Origin: Pseudomonadota bacterium
Lineage (GTDB): Bacteria; Pseudomonadota; Alphaproteobacteria; Rhizobiales; Rhizobiaceae
NCBI GenBank assembly: GCA_023451735.1
Contig: JAEXYH010000030.1
Coordinates: forward strand, 19,358 to 83,357
DNA: 64,000 bases
Reading direction: 5' to 3'
A program made the translations under genes and the position numbers. This document shows positions 53,912 to 62,448 of the stretch, piece by piece; the first letter of the stretch is position 1; each line of letters starts with the position of its first letter. The notes beneath the pieces were generated by a model. The model made no database searches, was not told where the DNA came from, and saw only the letters and a program-made list of their open reading frames with translations.

Positions 53912-54379
53912 ATGAGCATTATCAACGAGTTCAAGTCATTCATCGCGCGCGGGAACGTCATGGACCTAGCAGTCGGCGTCATCATCGGCGGTGCATTCGG
54001 CGGTATCGTGAAGTCCCTGACGGACGACGTCATCATGCCTGTCGTCGGTGCGCTATTCGGTGGTTTCGACTTCTCGAACTATTTCATTCCTCTTTCCTCT
54101 GCGGTGAATGCTCCCACGTTGGCAGCAGCCCGTACTCAGGGTGCTGTCTTCGCATACGGCAATTTCATCACCGTGCTCATCAACTTTCTCATCCTAGCCT
54201 GGATCATCTTTTTAATGGTGAAAGGCGTGAACTACCTCCGGCACCAGGTTGAGCACCACGAAAAGACCGGTGCGACCCCGCCTGCCCCTCCCCCGGCCGA
54301 CGTCCGCCTGCTGACGGAGATCCGTGATCTTCTCTCTAAAAAGGATGATACCCGTCAGGCGGGCACCCCCAACCTTTAA
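53912..54379 (+). CDS. mscL: Large-conductance mechanosensitive channel
   Basis: A 155-residue MscL. N-terminal amphipathic helix MSIINEFKSFIARGNVMDLAVGVIIGGAFGGIVKSLTDDVIMP includes the pore-lining TM1 with the small-residue pattern, then a periplasmic loop, TM2 (FITVLINFLILAWIIFLMVKGVN) and a Pro-rich linker to the cytoplasmic helix VRLLTEIRDLLSKK. It opens under membrane tension in osmotic downshock. It has its own EcfG-type promoter and a terminator-like hairpin behind it. Confidence 0.95.
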   Translation: MSIINEFKSFIARGNVMDLAVGVIIGGAFGGIVKSLTDDVIMPVVGALFGGFDFSNYFIPLSSAVNAPTLAAARTQGAVFAYGNFITVLINFLILAWIIFLMVKGVNYLRHQVEHHEKTGATPPAPPPADVRLLTEIRDLLSKKDDTRQAGTPNL

Positions 54380-54402
54380 AATCGGACATCCCTGAAAATC
54401 AC

Positions 54403-54435
54403 AAGGGCGCTCGACCCGTCATGGGGAGCGCTCTT
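54403..54435 (+). terminator. Terminator-like hairpin after mscL
   Basis: AAGGGCGCTC pairs with GAGCGCTCTT (one G-T wobble), with inner CCC/GGG around GTCAT. It starts 23 bp after the mscL stop. Only a short T run follows. Confidence 0.45.
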
Positions 54436-54593
54436 AGCAACACGGTCGGAAGAATGGCTTTCGACAGGCATTGTCGGGCGCGCATTCGTCGATAGGGTGG
54501 TGATCCAACTTTGATGGCCTGCATGCCCGATTTCAACGACCGGTCGAGCGGACGGAGGATGAGCCGTCCATGTCGGATGCGATGTCTATCGCG

Positions 54594-54974
54594 CTAAGTA
54601 GCGGCCTTCCGCCTTCTGTCCGGCATGAGCGACAGCACGTGCTCGTGGATGATCGAGAGCGAATACGGTTTCGGAAGGAAGTGAGCACCCGGAGGTAGTT
54701 TCTTCTCTACGTCGTAGTAGCGTCCGGAGGTGACGAGGATCCCGGTTTGCGGGTAGACGTCGGCGACCAGCTTCGCAAGTTCGATACCATTCAGGCCGCC
54801 CGGCATGTCGACGTCCGTGAAGACGACGCCGATCTCGGGATGAGTAGAGAGCAGGCCAACCGCTTCGAGCGCGGATGCTGCTTCAATGATCTGAAGGCCC
54901 ATGTCTTCAAGTGCATCGACGAGGACGAACCGTATCAGAGGCTCGTCCTCGACCACCATCACCGCTGAGTTCAT
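54594..54974 (-). CDS. Single-domain response regulator
   Basis: A 126-residue receiver-only protein. MVVEDEPLIRFVLVDALEDMG has the acidic pair, VVFTDVDMPGGLNGIEL the acceptor Asp, ILVTSGRY the Thr/Ser switch position and FLPKPYSLSIIHEH the conserved Lys. No output domain. ATG 54974 starts the conserved fold. Such stand-alone receivers are common in rhizobia as phosphate sinks or adaptors; its kinase is not adjacent. Confidence 0.9.
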   Translation of the reverse strand: MNSAVMVVEDEPLIRFVLVDALEDMGLQIIEAASALEAVGLLSTHPEIGVVFTDVDMPGGLNGIELAKLVADVYPQTGILVTSGRYYDVEKKLPPGAHFLPKPYSLSIIHEHVLSLMPDRRRKAAT

Positions 54975-55272
54975 GCGTATGCTCCACTCCGCCTTCCAGC
55001 AAGATGAATCACGCTCACGAGAAATCAATGGCACAAATATTAGATTCTTCTAAATATTGGTCTTGACCATCAACCTTTGCCTGCCTCGTGGCAGCATCTT
55101 TCAGGCAAGGATCTCGTACGGTGTCGGTTTCCTCGATATGCGAGTGAGCAATGAGGGCGCGGTGAAATACCTGAAGGAGTTCGACTGGGCCACGCCACTT
55201 TGGGAACCGAGGGGAAAGCTGGTCCCCTGCGCTCCCGTCGATCTATGCCAAAGATCCATTGCGGAAGCGTGT

Positions 55273-56946
55273 TTATACATCGCTTCGTTTCAAGAGATAA
55301 TCCAGACCACCCGCTCGGTACCACCGATAACCATAGGGCTCCATCAACATGTGATGCTTGCCGCTGTCATCCGCCTGACTATTCGTTCCGTCCGCTATGT
55401 CGATCAGAATTCTTCCGTCTTCGCCGACGCCTGCTTCAAACGTGATCTCCATCGGCTTGTCGTGGAAATTATGAATGATGACGACGGCATTGTTGCGCCA
55501 GTCGTACCGCATCGCCAATACGCCGTGATCGCCGCAATCCAGGACTTCGAACGTCCCCCAGCCGATTTCTGGCGCCTCCTTGCGCATGCGGATCATCCGC
55601 TCGGTCCAGTTTAGCATTGATTGGGGATCGCGACGTTGAAAGGCGACGTTAACGTGCTCGAAGCCGTAGGGCCCCTTCTCAATCACCGGCAAAACGGCCT
55701 TTGTACCTTTGGTGAAGCCGCCCTGCGGCTCGTTCGACCACTGCATCGGCGTGCGGGCGCAGTTGCGTTCCGGCAGGGATAGATCGTCGCCCATGCCGAT
55801 CTCGTCACCGTACCGCAGAACCGGCGTTCCAGGCAGCGAATACATCAAACTGTAAGCAAGCTTGAGGCGCCGGTCATCGCCGCCAAGCATTGGCGCCAAT
55901 CGGCGACGGATACCACGATCGTAGAGCTGCATTGACTTGTCCGGCCCAAATGCGGAAAAGACCTGCTGGCGCTGGTGTTCGCTCAGACGACCAAGATCAA
56001 GCTCATCATGATTGCGCAGGAAGATTCCCCACTGACCATTATGCGGCCGTTCCCTGGTCGCATCCATCGCCTTGGCGAGCGGACGGGTGTCGGCGCTGGC
56101 AAGCGCGTAAAACAGTGACTGATTGACATGGAAGTTGAACATCATCTGCATACGGTCGCCGTCGCTTCCGAAATATTGCAGGTTCTCTTTCGGGACAACA
56201 TTGGCCTCAGCGAGAATGATGCTGTCGCCCATTCGCCACTGAAGGAACTCCCGGAACGTTCGAAGCATGTCGAACTGTTCCTTTGGCGCTTTAACATCCG
56301 AGCCCTTTTCGGCAATCACGAACGGGACAGCGTCCATCCGGAAACCAGACACGCCCAGTTGAAGCCAAAATCCCATAATCTTAAGGATTTCTGCTTGTAC
56401 GTGAGGATTGGCAGTGTTCAGGTCCGGCTGGAAGTCGTAAAAACGATGAAAGTAGTATTCTTTCGACGTCTTGTCTCTCGTCCAAGTGGTTTTTTGAATT
56501 CCAGGGAAAACCATGCCTTCGTCGGCGTTAAAAGGTTTCTTATCCGACCAGACATACCAGTCCCTGTACCGAGAATTCTTGTCGGAGCAAGCCTCTAGAA
56601 ACCAAGGGTGCTCGTTGGAAGTGTGGTTGACGACCAGATCGATCAGCACCCGGATGCCACGTTGCTTTGCGCCGTGGGTGAATTCCACAAAATCACCGAG
56701 CGTCCCATAGCGGGGATCGACGTTATAATAGTCGGAGACATCATAGCCGTCGTCACGGCCAGGCGATGTCTGAAAAGGCATCAGCCAGATCGCGTTGACG
56801 CCGAGTCCTGCCAAATAGTCCAGTCGGCGTTGCAGTCCCTGGAAATCCCCCACGCCGTCGCCATTCGAGTCCATGAAGGTTTCTACCGAGAGGCAATAAA
56901 CGATGGCATTCTTATACCAGAGATCGTTGATCAAAGCGGCCTCCAC
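55273..56946 (-). CDS. GH13 alpha-amylase family enzyme, trehalose synthase-like
   Basis: A 557-residue GH13 enzyme similar to trehalose synthase (TreS) and related subfamily 16 proteins: DSNGDGVGDFQGLQRRLDYL, LVVNHTS, SGFRMDAVPF with the nucleophilic Asp, IILAEAN with the acid/base Glu, and FLRNHDELDLGRL with the third Asp. The C-terminal beta-sandwich begins near residue 470. It would interconvert maltose and trehalose or hydrolyse alpha-glucosides. The start is GTG 56946. It diverges from another GH13 gene and lies beside treZ, which supports a role in trehalose metabolism under stress. Confidence 0.85.
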   Translation of the reverse strand: MEAALINDLWYKNAIVYCLSVETFMDSNGDGVGDFQGLQRRLDYLAGLGVNAIWLMPFQTSPGRDDGYDVSDYYNVDPRYGTLGDFVEFTHGAKQRGIRVLIDLVVNHTSNEHPWFLEACSDKNSRYRDWYVWSDKKPFNADEGMVFPGIQKTTWTRDKTSKEYYFHRFYDFQPDLNTANPHVQAEILKIMGFWLQLGVSGFRMDAVPFVIAEKGSDVKAPKEQFDMLRTFREFLQWRMGDSIILAEANVVPKENLQYFGSDGDRMQMMFNFHVNQSLFYALASADTRPLAKAMDATRERPHNGQWGIFLRNHDELDLGRLSEHQRQQVFSAFGPDKSMQLYDRGIRRRLAPMLGGDDRRLKLAYSLMYSLPGTPVLRYGDEIGMGDDLSLPERNCARTPMQWSNEPQGGFTKGTKAVLPVIEKGPYGFEHVNVAFQRRDPQSMLNWTERMIRMRKEAPEIGWGTFEVLDCGDHGVLAMRYDWRNNAVVIIHNFHDKPMEITFEAGVGEDGRILIDIADGTNSQADDSGKHHMLMEPYGYRWYRAGGLDYLLKRSDV

Positions 56947-57160
56947 TGGTGATTTGCAAGCACGCCCAAGCGCACAACCAAGAGAAAAGTTCCCAATGGA
57001 CCAAAGTTAAGGCCGAATCTCGCGTGAGATTAGTGTCGATCATCGAGATGACGTTGTCTGCTGATCGAATGGATCGGTTCAAGAATCGCGCGCTGGAACT
57101 TTCGAACCATATCTCGCTTTAGCCAAGAGCCCTGACACTCACGACCATTCAAGGAAAACG

Positions 57161-58813
57161 ATGACTTTCGAGCTCAGATCTCCGGACTGGTGGCACCGAT
57201 CGACGATCTACCAGATCTACCCACGCAGTTTTGCAGACAGCAACGGAGACGGGGTCGGTGATATCGAGGGAATTATTTCCAAGCTTGAGTATTTGAAGGC
57301 GCTCGGTATCGAGATCATATGGTTATCCCCGATCTATGCCTCGCCCATGGATGATAACGGTTATGACATTTCTGATTATCAAACTGTCGCACCGGAATTC
57401 GGCACACTTGAAGACTTTGATCGGCTCATTTTCGAGTCGGAAAAACGGGGGATCGGCATCGTCCTTGATCTCGTTGTCAACCATACATCGGATGAGCACG
57501 ACTGGTTCAAAGAAGCCCGCAAGTCAGTCGACAACGCGTATCGCGACTTCTACATCTGGCGAAAGCCGGTCGACGACGGACCGCCCAGCGGACTAACATC
57601 CTCTTTTGGCGGACCGGCATGGACGCTCGATCCTCAGACCGGGGAATATTACCTGCATCTCTTCTCCCGCCGGCAGCCTGACCTCAATTGGGAAAACCCA
57701 ATCGTGCGGGAGGAAATCTACAAGATGATGAACTGGTGGCTGGAGCGTGGCATTGCCGGCTTTCGAATGGATGTTATCGACTATATCGGCAAGCAGGTCG
57801 ACCAAGGGATCATCACCGACGGCGCTCATCTCCACGACTACCTGCAGGAAATGCATCGCAAGACCTTCGGTAACCGGAATGTCCTGACTGTCGGCGAGAC
57901 CTGGAGCGCAACGCCTGGTTCCGCTCTACTTTATTCCGGCCGTGACCGGCACGAACTGTCGATGGTATTTCAGTTCGAACACGTTACGCAGCAGTGGGAC
58001 GACGTCTACGGGAAATGGCGGTCGCGACCGTTTGATCTCGTCAAGCTGAAGTCGACGCTCAGCAAATGGCAGTATGCCCTGGCCGATGATGGCTGGAACT
58101 CCCTTTTCTGGGGAAACCACGATTTGCCGCGTGCCGTATCTAAATACGGAGATGTGAAAGGCTATCCGGTGCAGTCTGCCAAGATGCTTGGAACTGTGAT
58201 GCATCTCTTGAAGGGCACACCATTCATCTATCAGGGCGAAGAGATCGGCATGACGAATGCGCCGTTCAGCAAGATCGAGCAGTATCGAGATATCGAAACT
58301 CTCAATATGCACCGCCTCCACCTCGAGGCGGGCCTATCGCCGGAGGATTTCATAAAAGGGGCAAACGAAAATGGTCGGGACAATGCTCGGACACCGATGC
58401 AGTGGACATCAGAGGCGAACGCGGGTTTCACTGCCGGTATTCCCTGGATCGAAGTTAATCAAAATTATGCGGTCATCAACGCCGAGCGCGCTGTCTCCGA
58501 CGAACATTCCATCTGGAACCATTATCGCAAACTGATTGGGCTCAGAAAAAAATATCCAATCATCGTCCGTGGCCGATATCAATCGTTTCTCGACCAGCAC
58601 CCCGATGTCTTCGTCTACACCAGAAGCCTCGCGGAGGATCGCCTCGTTGTGATCGCCAGCTTCTCGTCAAAGCAGCTCTCGCTTGATCTTCCGAATGAGT
58701 TGCAGGTCTCCGGACGCTGCCTTATCTCCAATTATGAAAAGGTCGACACATTACCAACCTCAATCATCCTTCACCCTTATGAAGCCTTCGCAATATTGGT
58801 AAGCCCTAGCTGA
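57161..58813 (+). CDS. GH13 alpha-glucosidase (oligo-1,6-glucosidase/AglA type)
   Basis: A 550-residue GH13_31-like glucosidase. Conserved regions: WWHRSTIYQIYPRSFADSNGDG, LDLVVNHTSDEH, AGFRMDVIDYIGKQ (nucleophile Asp), TVGETW (acid/base Glu), and WGNHDLPRAVSKYGD (third Asp). The segment FGGPAWTLDPQTGEYYLHLF is typical of oligo-1,6-glucosidases and rhizobial AglA. No signal peptide, so it acts in the cytoplasm on imported or stored glucosides. Convincing family call; exact linkage preference cannot be told. Confidence 0.87.
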   Translation: MTFELRSPDWWHRSTIYQIYPRSFADSNGDGVGDIEGIISKLEYLKALGIEIIWLSPIYASPMDDNGYDISDYQTVAPEFGTLEDFDRLIFESEKRGIGIVLDLVVNHTSDEHDWFKEARKSVDNAYRDFYIWRKPVDDGPPSGLTSSFGGPAWTLDPQTGEYYLHLFSRRQPDLNWENPIVREEIYKMMNWWLERGIAGFRMDVIDYIGKQVDQGIITDGAHLHDYLQEMHRKTFGNRNVLTVGETWSATPGSALLYSGRDRHELSMVFQFEHVTQQWDDVYGKWRSRPFDLVKLKSTLSKWQYALADDGWNSLFWGNHDLPRAVSKYGDVKGYPVQSAKMLGTVMHLLKGTPFIYQGEEIGMTNAPFSKIEQYRDIETLNMHRLHLEAGLSPEDFIKGANENGRDNARTPMQWTSEANAGFTAGIPWIEVNQNYAVINAERAVSDEHSIWNHYRKLIGLRKKYPIIVRGRYQSFLDQHPDVFVYTRSLAEDRLVVIASFSSKQLSLDLPNELQVSGRCLISNYEKVDTLPTSIILHPYEAFAILVSPS

Positions 58814-58818
58814 AAATC

Positions 58819-58843
58819 GGAACAAAAGCATAAGCGCGGTGTT
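58819..58843 (+). promoter_or_regulatory. EcfG-type promoter of treZ
   Basis: GGAAC (58819-58823), 16-nt spacer, TGTT (58840-58843). It begins only 6 bp after the stop of the glucosidase gene and its -10 is 62 nt from the treZ ATG. Confidence 0.6.
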
Positions 58844-58905
58844 CGGCAAAAACCCGCGCACATTCCAATCTGCTCGTGGACGTCTCTCAGGCCGCAGGAT
58901 GAACT

Positions 58906-60894
58906 ATGAGCATCGAAAGCCAGCCTCTCCACGCGTCACCGTCCGCAAAGTCATCGAGAGAGTATCCTATCGGTGCGGAAATTATTGGTGATGGCGTTTC
59001 GTTTCGTGTCTGGGCACCGGCGCAAACGTCGGTTTCGCTTCTCCTTTTGGACGGGAGCGAACGTGCGATGGATCGGGATAAGGAAGGGTATTTCAGCCTC
59101 AACGTACAAGGTATCGGCAGCGGCGCACTCTATCGATTTAAGCTTTCTGACAGCGCCGCACCTGCTGCCGATCCAGCATCGCGATACCAGCCGGAAGGGC
59201 CCTCAGGTCCGTCAATGGTCGTCGATCCTGACGATTTCACTTGGCATGATCAGGATTGGCAAGGCGTCGGACCATGCCATCAGGTTCTCTATGAAATGCA
59301 TATTGGTACGTTCACTTGCGAGGGGACCTATGCCGCTGCAGGCGAAAAGCTACCGTTCCTGAAAGAGATTGGGATTACCTGCCTGGAGGTAATGCCTGTC
59401 AACGAGTTTTGCGGCGAGTTCGGATGGGGCTACGACGGCGTCCTTCCATACGCGCCAACGCGGCTTTATGGGGAACCTGACGATCTTCGGCGTTTCATCG
59501 ACAGCGCGCACCAGCTCGGAATGGGTGTGATCCTCGACGTTGTCTACAATCACTTCGGCGTTGGTGACCGGTTTCGAGACTTTTCTCGCGACTACTTTAC
59601 AGATCGCTACTGGAACGAATGGGGCAGCTCGATCAATTTTGACGGCGATAACAGTGAACGCGTGCGGGAGTTCATCGCCAAAAATGCCGCCTATTGGATA
59701 GACGAATATCACTTCGACGGCTTGCGTCTGGACGCAACTCAAGCGCTCTATGACAGCAGCAGAGTGCACATCATAGCGGAGATCGCCGAAAACGCCCGCG
59801 CCGCGGCCAGGAAAAAGATCTACCTCGTGGCAGAAAATGAGCCCCAGGATACGCGTCTTGTCCGCGGCTTCGAGCAATCAGGCTACGATGTGGATGCCCT
59901 GTGGAATGACGACTTCCATCATTCAGCGATGGTGGCGCTGACGGGCAGGAATGAAGCCTATTACCATGATCATACCGGCCGCGCTCAGGAATTCGTACCC
60001 TCCGCAAAATACGGCTATCTGTTCCAGGGTTAGCGCTACGACTGGCAGAATGCGCCGCGGGGTCAGCCGGGCTTTGATCTTCAGCCCAGGAATTTCGTTC
60101 ATTTTTTGCAAAATCACGATCAGGTGGCAAATTCGGGGACCGGCGTCCGGATAGACAAGCTAGCGTCACCGGCGCGGGTGCGGGCGTTGACGGCCTTGTT
60201 ACTACTGGGACCACAAACACCAATGCTGTTTCAGGGGCAGGAGTTTGGTGCATCCAACCCGTTTTTTTATTTTGCTGATCAGCCCGGCGAACTCGTTGAG
60301 ATCGTTCGCAAGGGCCGTATCGATTTCTTGAAGCAGTTTCCTAGCCTCAAGGATCCGTCTTTCGCAAAAGGAATGCCCGTGCCGGCCGAGCGCTCCACCT
60401 TCGAGCGCTCAAAACTGAACTGGTCTGAATTGGATGCCAAGGCCCATATCGTTGCTCTTCATAAGGATCTGCTAGCGTTGCGTCGGCAGTTTCAAGCGGG
60501 TGATGTGGATAAGGAACACTCAGCCATCGACGGAAGTGTGCTCGACCGCTCGGCATTTTTGCTACGCTTCTTCGCAAAAGATTCGGGGTACGACAGGCTC
60601 CTTCTCATCAACCTTGGCCAAGACCTCCCGATCACGAGTCGCGCTGATCCCCTCCTCTCTCCACCGCTGAGCTGCCAGTGGGACATGATCTGGTCAAGTG
60701 AAGATATGGACTATGGCGGCGGCGGCAAAAGGCCTGTCGATCTCCAAACACGCTGGACATTGGGTGCAGACACTGCCCTGCTGTTTGCCCCTACGCTGGC
60801 TGAGCGCCAAAAAACGCCGGATCGGGAAAGCCTGCTCACATGGCAGGACACAATATCGACCGTACCTCCTGGTCAGCGCAGCAGTCCCTCCTAA
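58906..60894 (+). pseudogene. treZ: Malto-oligosyltrehalose trehalohydrolase interrupted by an in-frame TAG
   Basis: A 662-codon GH13 frame with one amber codon at 60031-60033. Before it: VSFRVWAPAQTSVSLLL (N-terminal sandwich), YDGVLPYAPTRLYG, VILDVVYNHFG, FDGLRLDATQAL (nucleophile Asp) and LVAENEPQDT (acid/base Glu). After it, without frame change: RYDWQNAPRG, FLQNHDQVANSG (third catalytic Asp) and MLFQGQEFG. The normal family sequence at the stop is FQGQRYDWQ, so CAG to TAG explains it. Truncation at 375 residues would remove the third catalytic residue. TreZ releases trehalose from maltooligosyl-trehalose made by TreY; treY is not in the window. Confidence 0.85.
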
Positions 60895-61079
60895 GCGGTG
60901 AAGACGAGTGCTCCCGCGCTCCGCTCAATCCATTCTTGAAGCGACAAGCGACCCTAAGGCGCGCCTAAGGAAGTATCAATTGTACCTCAATTGAGGCGTC
61001 ACGAGGCAACGACAAGGGACCGCAGATGGAGCGGCGAACGTAGTGTGACTCGTATTTGAAGTCGCGGCAGGCGCGCGAC
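60895..61079. other. Short intergenic region with palindromes
   Basis: Contains a direct repeat CCTAAGG (both copies within 60953-60970) around GCGC, and the perfect 12-bp palindrome CCTCAATTGAGG (60985-60996). No gene. Role of the palindrome is unknown. Confidence 0.35.
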
Positions 61080-61104
61080 GGAACAATTCTTATCTTCCGA
61101 TGTT
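61080..61104 (+). promoter_or_regulatory. EcfG-type promoter of the secreted protein gene
   Basis: GGAAC (61080-61084), 16-nt spacer, TGTT (61101-61104), identical in core to the treZ promoter. The ATG is 35 nt downstream of the -10. Confidence 0.6.
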
Positions 61105-61139
61105 CGGCTCAGGTAGGGTAAGGTGAGGAAACAAAAATT

Positions 61140-61445
61140 ATGATGAAAATTCTTGCGGTCACGGCGCTCTCCATTGGTCTAGCCACGTCGGCGATGGCTC
61201 AGAGCAATAACGGTGGCAATGGTGGTAGCGGCAGCAACAGCGGCTCGAGCAGCAGTGATAGCTCCTCTGGCGGTTCTTCCTCCAACAGTGGTGGTAGCAA
61301 CAGCGGCGGTAATCAGGGCGGCGACATGGGCAGCTCCAACACCAATTGTGGCGCTCCAGGCGGCACCCAAGGCGCTGCGCAATCTGAACAGAACAACAAT
61401 ACCAGCACCAATCCTGGCGCAGGACAGGCTGGAACCTCCTGCTGA
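61140..61445 (+). CDS. Secreted Gly/Ser/Asn-rich low-complexity protein
   Basis: A 101-residue protein. Signal peptide MMKILAVTALSIGLATSAMA is cleaved before QSNNGG. The mature 80 residues consist almost only of Gly, Ser, Asn and Gln, in repeats such as GGNGGSGSNSGSSSSDSS. Two Cys occur near the end (NTNCGAPGG and the final TSC), which could form a disulfide. No family recognised. The own EcfG-type promoter and strong terminator show a monocistronic unit. Envelope or extracellular stress protein is an inference from these signals. Confidence 0.75.
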   Translation: MMKILAVTALSIGLATSAMAQSNNGGNGGSGSNSGSSSSDSSSGGSSSNSGGSNSGGNQGGDMGSSNTNCGAPGGTQGAAQSEQNNNTSTNPGAGQAGTSC

Positions 61446-61471
61446 CGCAAGCGACGAATGCTAAGCGATGG

Positions 61472-61497
61472 AAGCTCCGTTTCGACGGAGCTTTTTT
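61472..61497 (+). terminator. Rho-independent terminator
   Basis: AAGCTCCGT-TTCG-ACGGAGCTT, a perfect 9-bp stem with TTCG loop, followed by TTTT. It lies 26 bp after the stop of the secreted protein gene. Confidence 0.9.
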
Positions 61498-61955
61498 CAT
61501 GCCAGGATCGTTCGACAACAACATAGCGCAGATGTAGGGCGCACGCGTTGCTTATATCTCAGCCATGGGGTCGCTCGTGGCGGGAAACTGGAGTTTCAAC
61601 GAGATGGGAAATATCAGCGCAAGGCCTGACAGCTCGGCCCGGTCGACGCTAAGCGACCCGCCAGTTCCTGTTTTTAAAAACAGAGTATCGCAGCAGCACC
61701 GATCACAGCCAAGGAAAGATAAAAAGCCCGCTGCATCGTGGAAAGTCTGATTGAAACTTTTGACAGCAGTCGGCGGAGGGTATTTTAGCTATCGAAACTA
61801 TCTTTTTTGATCCCGTTCAGATGAGCGCAAAGATAAAGCAGCGCCGCCTGTATCATCAACGACCTGGCGGTTATCAGCGCGCTCTCCACCATTCGTGGCC
61901 GAACAGTCCAGTTCTTAAAGACAACGTACCAAGCTTCAGCTCGATTTTATTCTCT
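61498..61955. other. Intergenic region with AT-rich palindrome
   Basis: About 460 bp. CTGTTTTTAAAAACAG (61668-61683) is a perfect 16-bp palindrome that could be an operator or bidirectional terminator stem. A 61-codon frame at 61565 is not protein-like. No gene supported. Confidence 0.4.
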
Positions 61956-62366
61956 CTATCGCGTGGTCTGCAGCAGGGGCGACACCACATCGCGGTACGC
62001 TTCAAATGCAAGATCGGTATTGAGGAAATCATCCAGACCAAACCAGCTTAGTTCGGAATGTTCATCACCTAGAAGGCGGGCAGCGCCACCGTCCCAGACA
62101 GGCACCCTGAAGATGTGGAAAGGGGATTTTTGCTTCGGATCACTGTCTTCATAAAGCGTGGCAACGAAATCGAGGGCGCGAGGTGTCAATCCCACCTCTT
62201 CCTGGCATTCGCGAACCAGCGCGACATCGAGCCCCTCGCCCTTTTCCACATGGCCGCCGACAAGGTCCCATTTATTTGCCGACCATTTCCGATGCGGTGC
62301 GCGCTTCACGAGCAAAATCCTGTCGAGATCGACGAAGGCTGCACATACAATTTCCCTCACAGGCAC
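61956..62366 (-). CDS. Nudix hydrolase
   Basis: A 136-residue Nudix protein with an exact box GGHVEKGEGLDVALVRECQEEVGL near residues 37-60 (pattern Gx5Ex7REUxEExGU). The N-terminus MPVREIVCAAFVDLDRILLVKRAPHRK and the AP-H-R-KW sequence suggest a MutT-like nucleotide or NDP-sugar pyrophosphatase. It diverges from a MOSC gene 82 bp away with a shared symmetric EcfG-type promoter. Substrate unknown, possibly damaged nucleotides during stress. Confidence 0.88.
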   Translation of the reverse strand: MPVREIVCAAFVDLDRILLVKRAPHRKWSANKWDLVGGHVEKGEGLDVALVRECQEEVGLTPRALDFVATLYEDSDPKQKSPFHIFRVPVWDGGAARLLGDEHSELSWFGLDDFLNTDLAFEAYRDVVSPLLQTTR

Positions 62367-62391
62367 TCCCTTCTACACACCATACCGAAAG

Positions 62392-62418
62392 GGAACAGAA
62401 TTCGCCAGGCGGTGTTCC
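62392..62418. promoter_or_regulatory. Symmetric bidirectional EcfG-type promoter
   Basis: GGAACA (62392-62397) and TGTTCC (62413-62418) are reverse complements. Read on plus, GGAAC-N16-TGTT points to the MOSC gene (ATG 32 nt past the -10). Read on minus, GGAAC (62418-62414)-N16-TGTT (62397-62394) points to the Nudix gene (ATG 27 nt past its -10). The -35 of each direction contains the -10 of the other. Confidence 0.65.
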
Positions 62419-62448
62419 ATGCTGACGGTGACGACGATGAGGAGTTGA

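Noticed and set aside
56969..56993. EcfG-like element in front of the trehalose-synthase-like gene (minus strand GGAAC-N16-CGCT)
   Set aside because: The -10 breaks the GTT core, and its distance to the GTG start is only about 22 nt.
57095..57120. GGAAC upstream of the glucosidase gene
   Set aside because: At N16 the -10 would be GCTT and at N17 CTTT; neither keeps GTT.
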